From: Opitutia bacterium
Lineage (GTDB): Bacteria; Verrucomicrobiota; Verrucomicrobiia; Opitutales; Opitutaceae
DNA length: 64,000 nucleotides
NCBI GenBank assembly: GCA_003142615.1
Contig: PLMW01000052.1
Coordinates: forward strand, 30,880-94,879
Direction: 5' to 3'
Program-made: the position numbers and the translations under genes
Shown here: piece after piece, positions 35,277 through 46,937 of the stretch
Layout: each line of letters begins with the position of its first letter
How positions within the stretch are numbered: the first letter of the stretch is position 1
The notes under the pieces: generated by a model
Database searches by the model: none
Told to the model about the DNA's origin: nothing
The model's input: only the letters and a program-made list of their open reading frames with translations

Positions 35277-36419
35277 TCAGGCCGGCACGTTGTCGAGCGA
35301 ACATGTTTCGAACGACGCCTCGCGGTTGGGCCGGGCGAGGACCCCGGGGTAGGGCTCGAGCGGGAACAGCCGGGCGGGTTCCGCGAGCAGGTGGCGGTCG
35401 CAGACCAGGAACAACTCGGCCTCGGTCTGCGCGCGGCGCATGTCATGGAGGAAGGCGCCGGCGGGGTCGACGCTCTGGCCGATGAAATTAAGGTACTTCT
35501 TCATCCGGGCCACCTGCAGGCGTTCGGGCACGCCGGGCGTGCTGGTGGCGCGGTAGAGCTGCTCGATGTACTCGCGCACGTCGGCGAGGGTGGGCTCGAA
35601 AATCCCGCCCGGCGGGCCGGCGGCCCCGCCGTCGGTCTGCCGCCGCGCGAAACGTTCCCGGCACTGGCGGAAAATCCAGGGATTGCGGATGGCATGCCGG
35701 CCGATCATGACACCGGCCGCGCCGGTCCGGGCGAGAATGGTTGCGGCCCGGTCGGCGGAGGTGATGTTGCCATTGGCGAGCACGGGGCACCGCACGGTCT
35801 GCGCCGCCTGCGCGATGCAATCGTGGTGCACCTCGCTGCGATACATCTCCTTCACCGTGCGGCCGTGCACCGTCAGCAGGTCGACCGCGTGCCGGTTGAT
35901 GAGCTCGAGCAGGTGCGCGAAGTTTGCGGTGTCCTCGAAGCCGATGCGCATCTTGACGGTGAGCAGCCCCGGCACGGCGGCACGGAGCGCGCCGAGGATT
36001 TCGTCGATCCGGACGGGATCGCGCAGCAGCCCGCCGCCGACATTCTTCCGGTAGATCTTGGGCGCGGGGCAGCCGAGGTTGAGGTCGATGCCGGCCACGG
36101 GGTGGGCGAGCAGCGCGCGCACGGTGCGGAGGATGTCGGGCACGCTCTCGCCGATGAGCTGCGCGAAGACGGGGCGGCCGGTGGTGTTTTCGTCGAGGGA
36201 GCGCAGAATGTGCGACTCAGGGCGCGACTGCGCGTGGACGCGGAAAAACTCCGTGAAAAAAAAGTCGGGCGCGCCATAGCGGGCGATGACGCGCATGAAC
36301 GCCAGGTCCGTCACGTCCTGCATCGGCGCCAGTGCGGTCAGCGGCTGGCCGGCCGCGACGGGCGCGGGCAGCCGGCGTGGCTCGGCCGGCAGGGCGGGTG
36401 CTGATGGATTCGGCGACAT
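35277..36419 (-). CDS. tRNA-dihydrouridine synthase
   Basis: 380-residue FMN-dependent enzyme that reduces uridines in tRNA to dihydrouridine. The TIM barrel begins with LTALAPMQDVTDLAFMRVIA. The catalytic Cys is in DLNLGCPAPKIYRKNVGGG; further marks are VKMRIGFEDT, LTVHGRTVKEMY (His), VLANGNITS and GVMIGRHAIRNPWIF. It is most similar to DusB/DusC-type enzymes; I cannot tell the subfamily. The first 25 residues are Pro/Ala-rich, so the true start may be slightly inside. Confidence 0.92.
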   Translation of the reverse strand: MSPNPSAPALPAEPRRLPAPVAAGQPLTALAPMQDVTDLAFMRVIARYGAPDFFFTEFFRVHAQSRPESHILRSLDENTTGRPVFAQLIGESVPDILRTVRALLAHPVAGIDLNLGCPAPKIYRKNVGGGLLRDPVRIDEILGALRAAVPGLLTVKMRIGFEDTANFAHLLELINRHAVDLLTVHGRTVKEMYRSEVHHDCIAQAAQTVRCPVLANGNITSADRAATILARTGAAGVMIGRHAIRNPWIFRQCRERFARRQTDGGAAGPPGGIFEPTLADVREYIEQLYRATSTPGVPERLQVARMKKYLNFIGQSVDPAGAFLHDMRRAQTEAELFLVCDRHLLAEPARLFPLEPYPGVLARPNREASFETCSLDNVPA

Positions 36420-36526
36420 GCTCCGAGGGAGGGAGGGAATTGAAAATTCCCGCGGCGCGCGGGTTGACCGGCGGGGATGCGGCCATGGGCGGAGCCGGCC
36501 GTCCGCCCTGCCGGCGAAGCGACGGA

Positions 36527-37018
36527 TCAGGACTTCTCTTCCTCCTCGTCGTCCTCGTCCGCTTCCTCCTCCTCCTCGCCCTGCTGCTTGAGCACGCGTT
36601 CAAGGATTTCGGTCATGTCCTCGACGGTGGCGAAGACCTTGAGCGCGACAAAAATCGGTTTCTTCTGCTGGAGCGCGAGCACGATGGAATCGCTCGGGCG
36701 GGCATCGACCTCGATGAGCTTGCGGCCGAGTTCGTTCTGCATGTGCAGGATGATGCGCGCATAAAAGGTGCCCTCGCTGACGTCGTTGATGACAATGCGC
36801 TCTAGGGTGATGTTGAGGCCGAGGAGGATGCTGCCGATGAGGTCGTGCGTGAGCGGGCGTTCCTTCTTGATGCCATTCAGCGTCATCGAAATCGCGTTGC
36901 CAACGCTGTGATCAACGTAGATGACGAAGGATTTGTCGTCATTGCCGAGGAACACGGCGCAGCCGTTGGCGGTGGGCATGACGCCCTTGATGGCAACCTC
37001 AATGACCTCGTTCTGCAT
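36527..37018 (-). CDS. DUF151 (bifunctional nuclease-like) protein
   Basis: 163 residues matching the DUF151/BFN domain: VEVAIKGV-type start, FLGNDDKSFVIYVDHSVGNAI, RPLTHDLIGSILLGLNITL, then EGTFYARIILHMQNELGRKL and DARPSDSIVLALQQKKPIFV. A highly acidic tail of about 20 residues (QGEEEEEADEDDEEEEKS) follows. Plant and bacterial members are reported as nucleases, but bacterial function is poorly known. 47 bp downstream of it on the same strand lies lpxI's end; the two may share a transcript. Confidence 0.85.
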   Translation of the reverse strand: MQNEVIEVAIKGVMPTANGCAVFLGNDDKSFVIYVDHSVGNAISMTLNGIKKERPLTHDLIGSILLGLNITLERIVINDVSEGTFYARIILHMQNELGRKLIEVDARPSDSIVLALQQKKPIFVALKVFATVEDMTEILERVLKQQGEEEEEADEDDEEEEKS

Positions 37019-37065
37019 GGCCGGAATCTGCGTAGGCGGGAGGGAAAGCGCAAGCCGGCAGAGGA

Positions 37066-37908
37066 TTACGCGAAGCCGAGGAGATGGATGCCCCAGGTCC
37101 TGGCCTGGGCGACCACGGCCGGACGGTCGAGGATGATGACCTTGCCGGCCTCGAGCGCGGCGGCGGCGATGCCGGCCTCGCGCATGGTTTCAAGCGTGTG
37201 CTGGCCGAACACCGGCACGTCGAAGCGATAGTCCTGGCTGGCCTTCACCGTCTTCACAAACAGCGTCTGCCCGGTTTTGAACGCGCCGGCGCGGCGGAGC
37301 ATCTCGTCGGTGCCTTCGAAGGCCTCGACGGCCAGCACAGTGCCGTTGCGCACGACGACACCCTGGCCGATGTCGAGCCGGGCGACTTCGCGGGCGAGGT
37401 GAACGCCGTGCTCGAGGTATTCGCGGTCGATGGGGAACCGGCCGCCGGTCATGACGCCGGGGGTGGCCAGGTGGTCATCGAGGAAGGCACGCGCATCGAG
37501 GAGGGTGATGCCGAGCTTTTCGATCTCGGCCGCGATGGCGCCGAAGATGGTCTCGGCGTTGCGGCGCTTGAGGGAGAGGAGGAGGCGGGTGGTCTTGAGG
37601 TCGGGATGGAGGCCCTTGAACAGGCGGCGCGGCGCGATCTGCCCGGCCATGTAGGCATAGCCGGCGCCGAACTGTTCGAGCGCGCGCAGCATTTTGCCGA
37701 GCTGGCCGACGAGGATCGTGCGGCGGTCGGCCTCGGGAAAACTGGCGAGGAGGTCGGGACGCGTCTCCTCGTCGAACGCGATCAGCTTGAGGGGAAGGCC
37801 CGCGCGGCGGATGGCCTGCGCGACGAGCACCGGATAGAGTCCCTGGCCGGCGATGAGCGCCACGGGTTTCTGCGGATCAAACCTGGCCGGGAGGAAGGAG
37901 GAGGGCAC
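37066..37908 (-). CDS. lpxI: UDP-2,3-diacylglucosamine pyrophosphatase LpxI
   Basis: 280-residue cytoplasmic enzyme cleaving UDP-2,3-diacylglucosamine to lipid X and UMP in lipid A synthesis. Family signatures: PVALIAGQGLYPVLVAQAIR, QLGKMLRALEQFGAGYAYMAG, LDARAFLDDHLATPGVMTGG and GTDEMLRRAG...LFVKTVKASQDYRFDVPVFG. The frame has no ATG near the domain start, so a GTG at 37908 is assumed; the length then matches the family. It lies between the exopolysaccharide export genes and the DUF151 gene, all on the minus strand. Confidence 0.9.
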   Translation of the reverse strand: MPSSFLPARFDPQKPVALIAGQGLYPVLVAQAIRRAGLPLKLIAFDEETRPDLLASFPEADRRTILVGQLGKMLRALEQFGAGYAYMAGQIAPRRLFKGLHPDLKTTRLLLSLKRRNAETIFGAIAAEIEKLGITLLDARAFLDDHLATPGVMTGGRFPIDREYLEHGVHLAREVARLDIGQGVVVRNGTVLAVEAFEGTDEMLRRAGAFKTGQTLFVKTVKASQDYRFDVPVFGQHTLETMREAGIAAAALEAGKVIILDRPAVVAQARTWGIHLLGFA

Positions 37909-37970
37909 GGGAGGCGGCTGGCAGCAGGAATCGGCGGAATGCAGGCGGAAAATGCGGCCGGGCGCCGCCG

Positions 37971-40154
37971 CTAGCTCTGCGAGCCGTAGTATTTCTTGTA
38001 GCTGCGGTAATAACGGTAGTTCGTGTAATACTCGATGCGGCGGGGGGACAGCCCGTTCAGCACGATCCCCAGGAACTCGTTGTTGCCCTCTTGCAGCTTC
38101 CGGACGAACTGCCGGATGTGCTTGCGGTAGGCACGATTGAAGCGGCTGACGTAAATGACCTCGTCGGTATGTTCGGCAATAAGGAGGCTGTCGGAGACGG
38201 CGCCGGCCGGCGGGGAGTCGATCACGATGAGATCGAAGTGCCTTTTTATCTGTTCGAGGAACTGCCCGAACGCCGGTTTCTCCAGAAATTCCGTGGGGCT
38301 TTTTGAGCGCCCGCCGGAACGCAGCAGCGAGAGAGTGTCGGTGATGTGCGTGATGCCGAGCTGCGGATTGCCCAGCAAGTCGCCATCCAGGTTCGCCCCC
38401 GCCTCGGCCCAGGTGAGAATGCCGGCATCGTTGGGCAGGTTGAAGAGCCGGTGCAGCATGGGCCGGCGCATGTCGCAGTCGACGAGCAGGGTGTTCCGGC
38501 CATGCCGCGCAAAACTGCCCGCCAGATTGCAGGAGATGAGGGTCTTGCCTTCGCCGGGGATGGTGCTCGTGACCAGGATGATCTTGGGATAATCCAGTTT
38601 CGACTGGATCTTGACCGCGCTGTAAACGCTGAGGAACGCTTCGACGCCCGGCGTGGCCTTGGCCTTGATGGCCAGCAAGGGCTTGTCCTCGTCCTTGACG
38701 TTGGAGAGGTCGGGGATGATGCCGAGCAGGTTGACCCCGATATAGGACTCGACGTCCCACGCGCTCTTGATCCGGTCATCAATCATGCTGAGGCCGAAGG
38801 CCACGCCAAGGAATACCAGCAGGCCGACCATCAGGCAGGTGCGGATGATGCGCGTCTTGTTGGGGGTGTAGGGTGCGAAATTGGGTGTCGCGCGGTCCAG
38901 CAGGCTGACGGGGATCCGGTAGTCGAGCCCCTTTGACGTCGTGGTCTTGTTGAGGCTGTCGAGCACCGAGGAGTAGGCGTTCTTGGCGACGGTGGCCTGA
39001 TCCGCGAGACTGCGATACTCGACCTTGAGGTCGTCGAGCCGCACCTGCTCCTGCTCCTGCCTGGCATACTCCTGATCGAGGGACCGTTCGGAATCGCGGG
39101 CTTTCTCCAGATTGGCGTTGAGGTCGGCGATGGCGAGCTGCACGGCTTTGTCGAGCTGGTCGCGGAGAGTCGTGATCGTCCTGGCGTTCTCGATCATCTG
39201 GGGGTGGCGCTCAAGGTAGCGTTCGCCGAGCAATGCCTGGCGCTGGAGCGCCTCGGCGAGCTGGGCCTTGAGGCCGGGGACCGAGCCGTTATTGCCGATG
39301 TAGGAGATCTCGAACAGGTCGCGGTGCGCTTTTTTGAATTCCTCCACCTGACTGTAATAAACCTCGAAGTTGAGGCGTTCGAGATGGGCGCTGGTGCGGG
39401 CGGCATTGACGCTCTTCAGCCGGTCGGTGATGAAGTTCAGGCTGTCGTCGAGCGAGATGAGGTTGTGCTGCTTCTTGTATTCCTGCAGCCGCTGCTCCTT
39501 CTGTTCGTACTCATGCTGCAGTTCCGTGGCGCGCTTCTGCAGAAACGCGACCGCCTCGTCATTGGAGCCGCCGCTTTTCTCCATCAGGTATTTGACGAAC
39601 TGCGTGTAGAAGCGGTTGGCGACAAGGGCGGCGGCCTCGGGGTCGGGGTGGCGGGCGGTGATCAGGATGATGAGACTGCCGCGCACGGACTCGGCATAGA
39701 CGCTGCCCAGGGCGGCGGCGGCCGACGGCGGGCTGGTCCCCGGCCGCAGATCCTTGAGGTAGGGCCGCTGCAGTACTTTGACGTCGTCTGGCGTCAGCGA
39801 TTCGATGACCCGGGCGCGAAGGCTCGCGCTGTTGAGGCGCTGGAGATAGGTGTTGATGTCGATGTCGGAGCGCGGCGTCTGGTCCATGACCTGATCGACC
39901 ATCACGATCTTTTCCGGCCGCTCGAACTGCATGGTCGCGCGGCTTTCATACATCGGCGTTTCCTGCATCTGGTAGTAGCCCAGCGGCAGGGCGACCAAAA
40001 ACGCCAGCGGCAGCGCAATCCACAGGCGTTCACGGAGGATGATGTAGTAATCGCGCAGGGTGCGGCGCTCGACGACATGTTCGTCACGGCTGGCCGGCGC
40101 GCCGGCAGGCGCCGGCGGCGAGGGAGGGGATTCCGGTGTGACGGGGGAAGACAC
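37971..40154 (-). CDS. Wzc-like polysaccharide co-polymerase/tyrosine autokinase
   Basis: 727 residues. The N-terminal Wzz domain has two membrane helices (about 45-65 and about 440-460) flanking a coiled-coil periplasmic region (about 190-410, heptad-rich). The C-terminal BY-kinase has Walker A STIPGEGKTLISCNLAGSF, Walker A' LLVDCDMRRPMLHR and Walker B FDLIVIDSPPAG. A tail of clustered tyrosines (YYTNYRYYRSYKKYYG) is the expected autophosphorylation site. It controls chain length and export of an exopolysaccharide. It ends 6 bp from the export-protein gene start on the same strand. Confidence 0.92.
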   Translation of the reverse strand: MSSPVTPESPPSPPAPAGAPASRDEHVVERRTLRDYYIILRERLWIALPLAFLVALPLGYYQMQETPMYESRATMQFERPEKIVMVDQVMDQTPRSDIDINTYLQRLNSASLRARVIESLTPDDVKVLQRPYLKDLRPGTSPPSAAAALGSVYAESVRGSLIILITARHPDPEAAALVANRFYTQFVKYLMEKSGGSNDEAVAFLQKRATELQHEYEQKEQRLQEYKKQHNLISLDDSLNFITDRLKSVNAARTSAHLERLNFEVYYSQVEEFKKAHRDLFEISYIGNNGSVPGLKAQLAEALQRQALLGERYLERHPQMIENARTITTLRDQLDKAVQLAIADLNANLEKARDSERSLDQEYARQEQEQVRLDDLKVEYRSLADQATVAKNAYSSVLDSLNKTTTSKGLDYRIPVSLLDRATPNFAPYTPNKTRIIRTCLMVGLLVFLGVAFGLSMIDDRIKSAWDVESYIGVNLLGIIPDLSNVKDEDKPLLAIKAKATPGVEAFLSVYSAVKIQSKLDYPKIILVTSTIPGEGKTLISCNLAGSFARHGRNTLLVDCDMRRPMLHRLFNLPNDAGILTWAEAGANLDGDLLGNPQLGITHITDTLSLLRSGGRSKSPTEFLEKPAFGQFLEQIKRHFDLIVIDSPPAGAVSDSLLIAEHTDEVIYVSRFNRAYRKHIRQFVRKLQEGNNEFLGIVLNGLSPRRIEYYTNYRYYRSYKKYYGSQS

Positions 40155-40160
40155 GAGGGA

Positions 40161-40832
40161 TCAGATGAGACGTTCGGGGACGTAAATGATATCACCCGGC
40201 TCAAGGAGCAGGGTGTCGTCAGCCACCTTGTTGCGGTCCCTGCCCTTGATCAGACTGTCCACGTCAACGGTGAAAACCTTCTTGGTGCCATCCGGCAGCA
40301 CGCGGCTGACGTTGACGGCGGAACCCTTGGCGATGTCAGTGAAGCCGCCGGCACGGATGATGGCCTGATACACCGTGAGCGTCGACTCGGTGGGCAGCGA
40401 GATGGGCCCGGGATTCTTCACCTGTCCGTCCACGGTGACCGTGCGCGGCGCATAATCCTCCACGGAGATCGTGACCTGCGGGTTGCGCAGAAAACGGCCG
40501 TCGCGGTACGCGGTCTCGATGATCTTCTGGGCTTCGTTGACCGTGCGGTCGGCGACATGCACGTCACCTATGAGGTACAGGTTGACGTTTCCCCGGGCGT
40601 CGATGCGGGAGATGGTGGACAGGTCGGGCTCGCCGTACACCATGATGCGCAGGCGGTCGGTGTTCGTGAGTTTGTAGATGAAGTTGATCTTGGTATCAGC
40701 CTTGGGCTTGGCGTCGGTCGCGACCGGCGGCGTCTGGGCGGAGGCCGGGGCGGGCCCCAGCAGGCTCAATGCCAGCACGGAGACCGCGGCGAAAATTCGT
40801 GGGGAGCAGAAAAAGCGGTGCATGGCCGTCAA
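40161..40832 (-). CDS. Wza-like polysaccharide export protein
   Basis: 223 residues: signal peptide (AVSVLALSLLGPAPASAQ), then the poly-export domain YKLTNTDRLRIMVYGEPDLS, RIDARGNVNLYLIGDVHVAD, and a SLBB-type domain (RTVTVDGQVKNPGPISLPTE, LEPGDIIYVPERLI). It is shorter than E. coli Wza and lacks a lipobox Cys, as common in non-enteric relatives. Forms the periplasmic/outer-membrane channel part with the Wzc-like protein. Overlaps the next upstream gene by 4 bp. Confidence 0.92.
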   Translation of the reverse strand: MTAMHRFFCSPRIFAAVSVLALSLLGPAPASAQTPPVATDAKPKADTKINFIYKLTNTDRLRIMVYGEPDLSTISRIDARGNVNLYLIGDVHVADRTVNEAQKIIETAYRDGRFLRNPQVTISVEDYAPRTVTVDGQVKNPGPISLPTESTLTVYQAIIRAGGFTDIAKGSAVNVSRVLPDGTKKVFTVDVDSLIKGRDRNKVADDTLLLEPGDIIYVPERLI

Positions 40833-41971
40833 TAGCGTGCAGACAGGGTGAAGGTCGCAGTGTGGCGTGCAAAATTTGAGAAGGCGATATTAGAGTGGTT
40901 GTCGGTGTAGGCGTAGGAAAGCGAGGCGGACAGCGCGGCCGTGATCGTGAAAGTGAGGCCTGCATTCAACGACAGGGCCCGGTCCTCCCGGCCATCACCC
41001 CGGACGCCAAGAAAGTTACTGATGGCATAGCCGACGCCGGTGTTGAGGATAAATTTCAAGCGGGAGATTGGTTTCAGACTGGCCGAAAGGACGAAGGCGG
41101 TTGTGTCGACCGAGACGTCGGTGGCGGCGGTCGTGAAGTCCTTGGACGCTTGGCTGGTGATCGTCACCCGCTTGGTCATCGGCCAGGAGAGCGAAAGGCT
41201 GGTCGTAAGCGCACCATAGCGTCCGCCAGTGTCGCCGCTTTCGTCGCGCCATTGATAGCCCGCGCTGATGCTGCCGCTCAGCTTGGGCAGGATGCCGCCG
41301 GTGGCGCCCAGAGTCAGGGCATGGTCCTGCGTGTGCGATCCGCCCTGGGCCTCGCCCAGCCGGATGCGATAACCACCCAGCAGGTCGAGCTTCGAAGTGT
41401 AAACATAAAACACATCGATCGCCTCCGAGTAGGTCAGGAGGTTGAAGAGCGCGCTGTTTTGCACGTAGTTGCGCAGGCTGAAGTCGCTCAGGCTCGTGAA
41501 ATAATAACGGTCGTTGACCGGGTAGCGGAAATTGATGCTCGAACCATAATTCCACGAAGTGGTGAAGAGATTGGCGGTGGTATCGCTGGTGCTTTCCCGC
41601 TGCGCCGAAAGGCTGACCGTACCGGTGAGCCGGCCCTGGTTCTTGGTCAACTCCAGGGAGAGGGACGGATTCGTGAAATCCTCGCCGGAAAATTTCGTGA
41701 AGCGGGCCGTGGTGACCGAGAGCGAGGCGTTGACGCCGATCAGGCCGGCCCGGCGCGTGTAATTGGCGCCCAACGAGAGCGACTGGTTGTAGTCGCCGGC
41801 GCCGCCGGCGTGCACAAAGAGATTCGAGTCGTAAGTGATGCCATATTGGGCGCTGACGGTCACCCGGTCGTGTCCATCATTGAAATCCAGGAGCGCAGCG
41901 GCGCGGGGAGCCATGGCGGCGACAACCACCATGATGCTGAGAATGCGGCCGATGTAAGCAGGTGCGATCAA
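40829..41971 (-). CDS. Outer-membrane beta-barrel protein of exopolysaccharide operon
   Basis: 380 residues with a signal peptide (RILSIMVVVAAMAPRAAA) and a mature part full of alternating amphipathic strands: VTVSAQYGITYDSNLFVHAG, LSLGANYTRRAGLIGVNASL, and a C-terminal strand ending in aromatic Tyr (HTATFTLSARY). It resembles BBP2/outer-membrane barrel proteins seen next to Wza-like proteins in Verrucomicrobia. Translationally coupled to the Wza-like gene (ATGA overlap), so it may serve as the outer pore, since the Wza-like protein lacks the usual C-terminal helix. Confidence 0.8.
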   Translation of the reverse strand: MIAPAYIGRILSIMVVVAAMAPRAAALLDFNDGHDRVTVSAQYGITYDSNLFVHAGGAGDYNQSLSLGANYTRRAGLIGVNASLSVTTARFTKFSGEDFTNPSLSLELTKNQGRLTGTVSLSAQRESTSDTTANLFTTSWNYGSSINFRYPVNDRYYFTSLSDFSLRNYVQNSALFNLLTYSEAIDVFYVYTSKLDLLGGYRIRLGEAQGGSHTQDHALTLGATGGILPKLSGSISAGYQWRDESGDTGGRYGALTTSLSLSWPMTKRVTITSQASKDFTTAATDVSVDTTAFVLSASLKPISRLKFILNTGVGYAISNFLGVRGDGREDRALSLNAGLTFTITAALSASLSYAYTDNHSNIAFSNFARHTATFTLSARY

Positions 41972-41987
41972 CGGACCGGAAGGTGAG

Positions 41988-42803
41988 TCAACCTCCGGTA
42001 CGGAGGGTGGAGGGACTCACGGTAAGTGGCACCGGCAGATTGACCGGCACCACAGCCTTGGCCTGGATCTCGGATGGGCCGCTTTCAAAGACGACGATTT
42101 TTTGCGCGCGCTCCGCCGCGGCGATTTGCAGGGCAAAGGCATTGAGAGTGTTTTGATCCAGCGCCGTCACTTGGATCGTCTCGGCAGCGGTAGCTATCGA
42201 TCCCGGCGAGTTCGTCACGACGGCCAGCTGCCAGGCGTGCAGGACCTGGCCCACATTGCCGGGGGCCGCATTGAGCGGTGTCACGGTCGCGTCGCCCGCC
42301 ACTAGGATGATACGGGTGTCCTGCTCCCGCGCCTCGATCACCACCTCCTTGCCGCGGAACTTTAGTTGCGACTGGGGAGTCAGGTAGACCATGGACGTAC
42401 CGGTCGCCAGCTCGTTGGTGACGATGATGACGGTGCCCTGCGTGACAACGACAATGGTGTCGGAGATGGAGGGTTCGTTGGTGGCGGTGTCGACTCCTTT
42501 GGGAAAAAGTTTCTGCACAAATTTGCGGATCTCCACGATCGTGTTCTCACTGATATAGATGCTCGTGCCGTTGGAGTAGACCAGTATCACATGGGCACCA
42601 GGGGCGGTTTCAATCCGGGCGCCTTGGACGGGCAGCGAAATACCTTTTTTCAATTCATTTATCTTGCCGCCTACCGCGAACGTTACCCCGCCGTCTACCT
42701 CCGCTACGTATACTTTGCCCGGTACATTCTCCTGTGCCAGGGCGGACAGAGCCACGGCGCAACATAGCGCGGTACCTAGAAGAAATCTGCCGGTCGTTTT
42801 CAT
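41988..42803 (-). CDS. Secreted FecR-domain protein
   Basis: 271 residues: signal peptide (RFLLGTALCCAVALSALAQ), then a FecR-like beta domain with VYVAEVDGGVTFAVGGKINE, GARIETAPGAHVILVYSNGT and TIVEIRKFVQKLF. The FecR fold here is fully periplasmic, without the anti-sigma cytoplasmic domain, so it is unlikely to be an anti-sigma factor. A position 16 bp before the beta-barrel gene on the same strand makes it the first gene of the exopolysaccharide operon. Met at 42803 starts the signal peptide; the upstream 21 residues are rejected. Confidence 0.8.
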   Translation of the reverse strand: MKTTGRFLLGTALCCAVALSALAQENVPGKVYVAEVDGGVTFAVGGKINELKKGISLPVQGARIETAPGAHVILVYSNGTSIYISENTIVEIRKFVQKLFPKGVDTATNEPSISDTIVVVTQGTVIIVTNELATGTSMVYLTPQSQLKFRGKEVVIEAREQDTRIILVAGDATVTPLNAAPGNVGQVLHAWQLAVVTNSPGSIATAAETIQVTALDQNTLNAFALQIAAAERAQKIVVFESGPSEIQAKAVVPVNLPVPLTVSPSTLRTGG

Positions 42804-42890
42804 GAGTCGCCTATAGCAGGTTGGCGGTTGTTTGGTGATGTTTAATGCATGGGGTGAAGACCCCAATATGAGGGGAAGGTACGGCGACGG

Positions 42891-45563
<2,673 letters not shown>

Positions 45564-45581
45564 CGCTTGAAACCCGCCACT

Positions 45582-46937
45582 TTGAATGAATCCCCCGCCC
45601 GGTCAATCATCCGGGCGGTCGTCCGCCTGCTGGTCCTCCCGCTGCTGGCCGCGGCTTCCGCCCGCGCGGCGATGAGCGGCGATTTCAACCGGCTGCTCGA
45701 GGCCGTGGTGCGCATCGACGTGCGCGAGGTCACGTTCGAGGAGGGGGCGCGCCGGTTCGTGGCAGGCGTGGGCTCGGGCGTGATCCTGTCGAAGGACGGC
45801 CTCGTGCTCACCAACGCCCACGTCGCCAGCCCGCACGCAGTCGAAATCTCCATCACGCTCCCCAGTCTGGAACGGGTCGACGCGAAGCTCGTCGGCTGGG
45901 ACCACTGGACCGACCTCGCCCTCATCCGCCTCGATCTCGGCGAGGTGAAACGCCGCGGGCTCGCATTCCAGCACGCCGCGTTCGGCGACTCCGAGGCACT
46001 CTACGCCGGCCAGACCGTCTATGCCATCGGCACTCCCTACGGCCTCACCCGCACGGTCACGCGGGGCATCATCTCGAACCACCGCCGCTACTTCGAGGAC
46101 CGGGAGGGCGTGCGGGGATACGAGACCGGGGCGTTCAACACCTGGCTGCAGACCGACGCCGCCATCAATCCCGGCAACAGCGGCGGTCCGCTCGTCACCG
46201 AGGACGGCCGGGTCGTCGGCATCAACTCGCGCGCCTACGTGGGCGCCGACAATCTCGGCTTCGCCATTCCGTCCAACATCGCCCGGCGCATCGTTGATGG
46301 CCTCGTGGCGCAGGGCAGCATCACACGCAGCTACATCGGTCTTGTGCCCGCCGCGCTGCAGGATCTCGAGCACTTCTATGCGCTCGCGCTCAACACCGGC
46401 CTGCTCATCAACAGCGTCGATCCCGGCTCGCCCGCCGCCCGGGCCGGCCTGCGCGGTGGCGACATCCTCCTCGCGATCAACGGCCAGAAGGTCGACGGAC
46501 GCTTTCCCGAGCAGCTTCCGCCCATCCAAAACACCATCGCCAGCCTGCCGGTCGGCTCGACCGTGCGGCTCAGCCTCAAGCGCGCGGGACAGACGATGGA
46601 GATCCCCGTGGTCACCGAAAAACTGGAAAGCCGGGTGGGCGAGGAGTCGGCCTTTGAGAAATGGGGGCTCGGCGTGCGCAAGGTTTCGCGCGCCTTTGCC
46701 CGGGAGAACCAGCTCGATGACGACACGGGTGTCATTGTCATCGGCGTGCAGCCCGGCTTTCCAGCCGCCGTGGCGGGCCTCGCCGTTGGCGACATCATCA
46801 CCAAGCTCAACCAGCAGGCGCTCACCGATCTCGAGACGCTCCAGCGCATCTACCAGCAGTTTGAGACCCGGCCCGATTCGCTGCTGGTCGAGGTCATGCG
46901 CGACCGGCATGTCTCGCTGTACGTTTTGAAACCATGA
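45582..46937 (+). CDS. HtrA/DegP-like serine protease with two PDZ domains
   Basis: 451 residues from a TTG start at 45582; ATG codons at 45510 and 45516 lie inside leuS. Signal-like hydrophobic segment ([17 protein letters not shown]), then a trypsin-like domain with a complete triad: His80 in [11 protein letters not shown], Asp111 in WTDLALIRL and Ser200 in [12 protein letters not shown]. Two PDZ domains follow ([20 protein letters not shown] and [20 protein letters not shown]). Probably a periplasmic quality-control protease. Its stop overlaps the next gene's ATG by 4 bp, coupling it to a degenerate relative. Confidence 0.88.
   Translation: MNESPARSIIRAVVRLLVLPLLAAASARAAMSGDFNRLLEAVVRIDVREVTFEEGARRFVAGVGSGVILSKDGLVLTNAHVASPHAVEISITLPSLERVDAKLVGWDHWTDLALIRLDLGEVKRRGLAFQHAAFGDSEALYAGQTVYAIGTPYGLTRTVTRGIISNHRRYFEDREGVRGYETGAFNTWLQTDAAINPGNSGGPLVTEDGRVVGINSRAYVGADNLGFAIPSNIARRIVDGLVAQGSITRSYIGLVPAALQDLEHFYALALNTGLLINSVDPGSPAARAGLRGGDILLAINGQKVDGRFPEQLPPIQNTIASLPVGSTVRLSLKRAGQTMEIPVVTEKLESRVGEESAFEKWGLGVRKVSRAFARENQLDDDTGVIVIGVQPGFPAAVAGLAVGDIITKLNQQALTDLETLQRIYQQFETRPDSLLVEVMRDRHVSLYVLKP

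Noticed and set aside
42851-42864. GGGGT-GAAG-ACCCC hairpin downstream of leuS
   Set aside because: The stem has only 5 bp and no T tract follows on the minus strand, so it is too weak to call a terminator.
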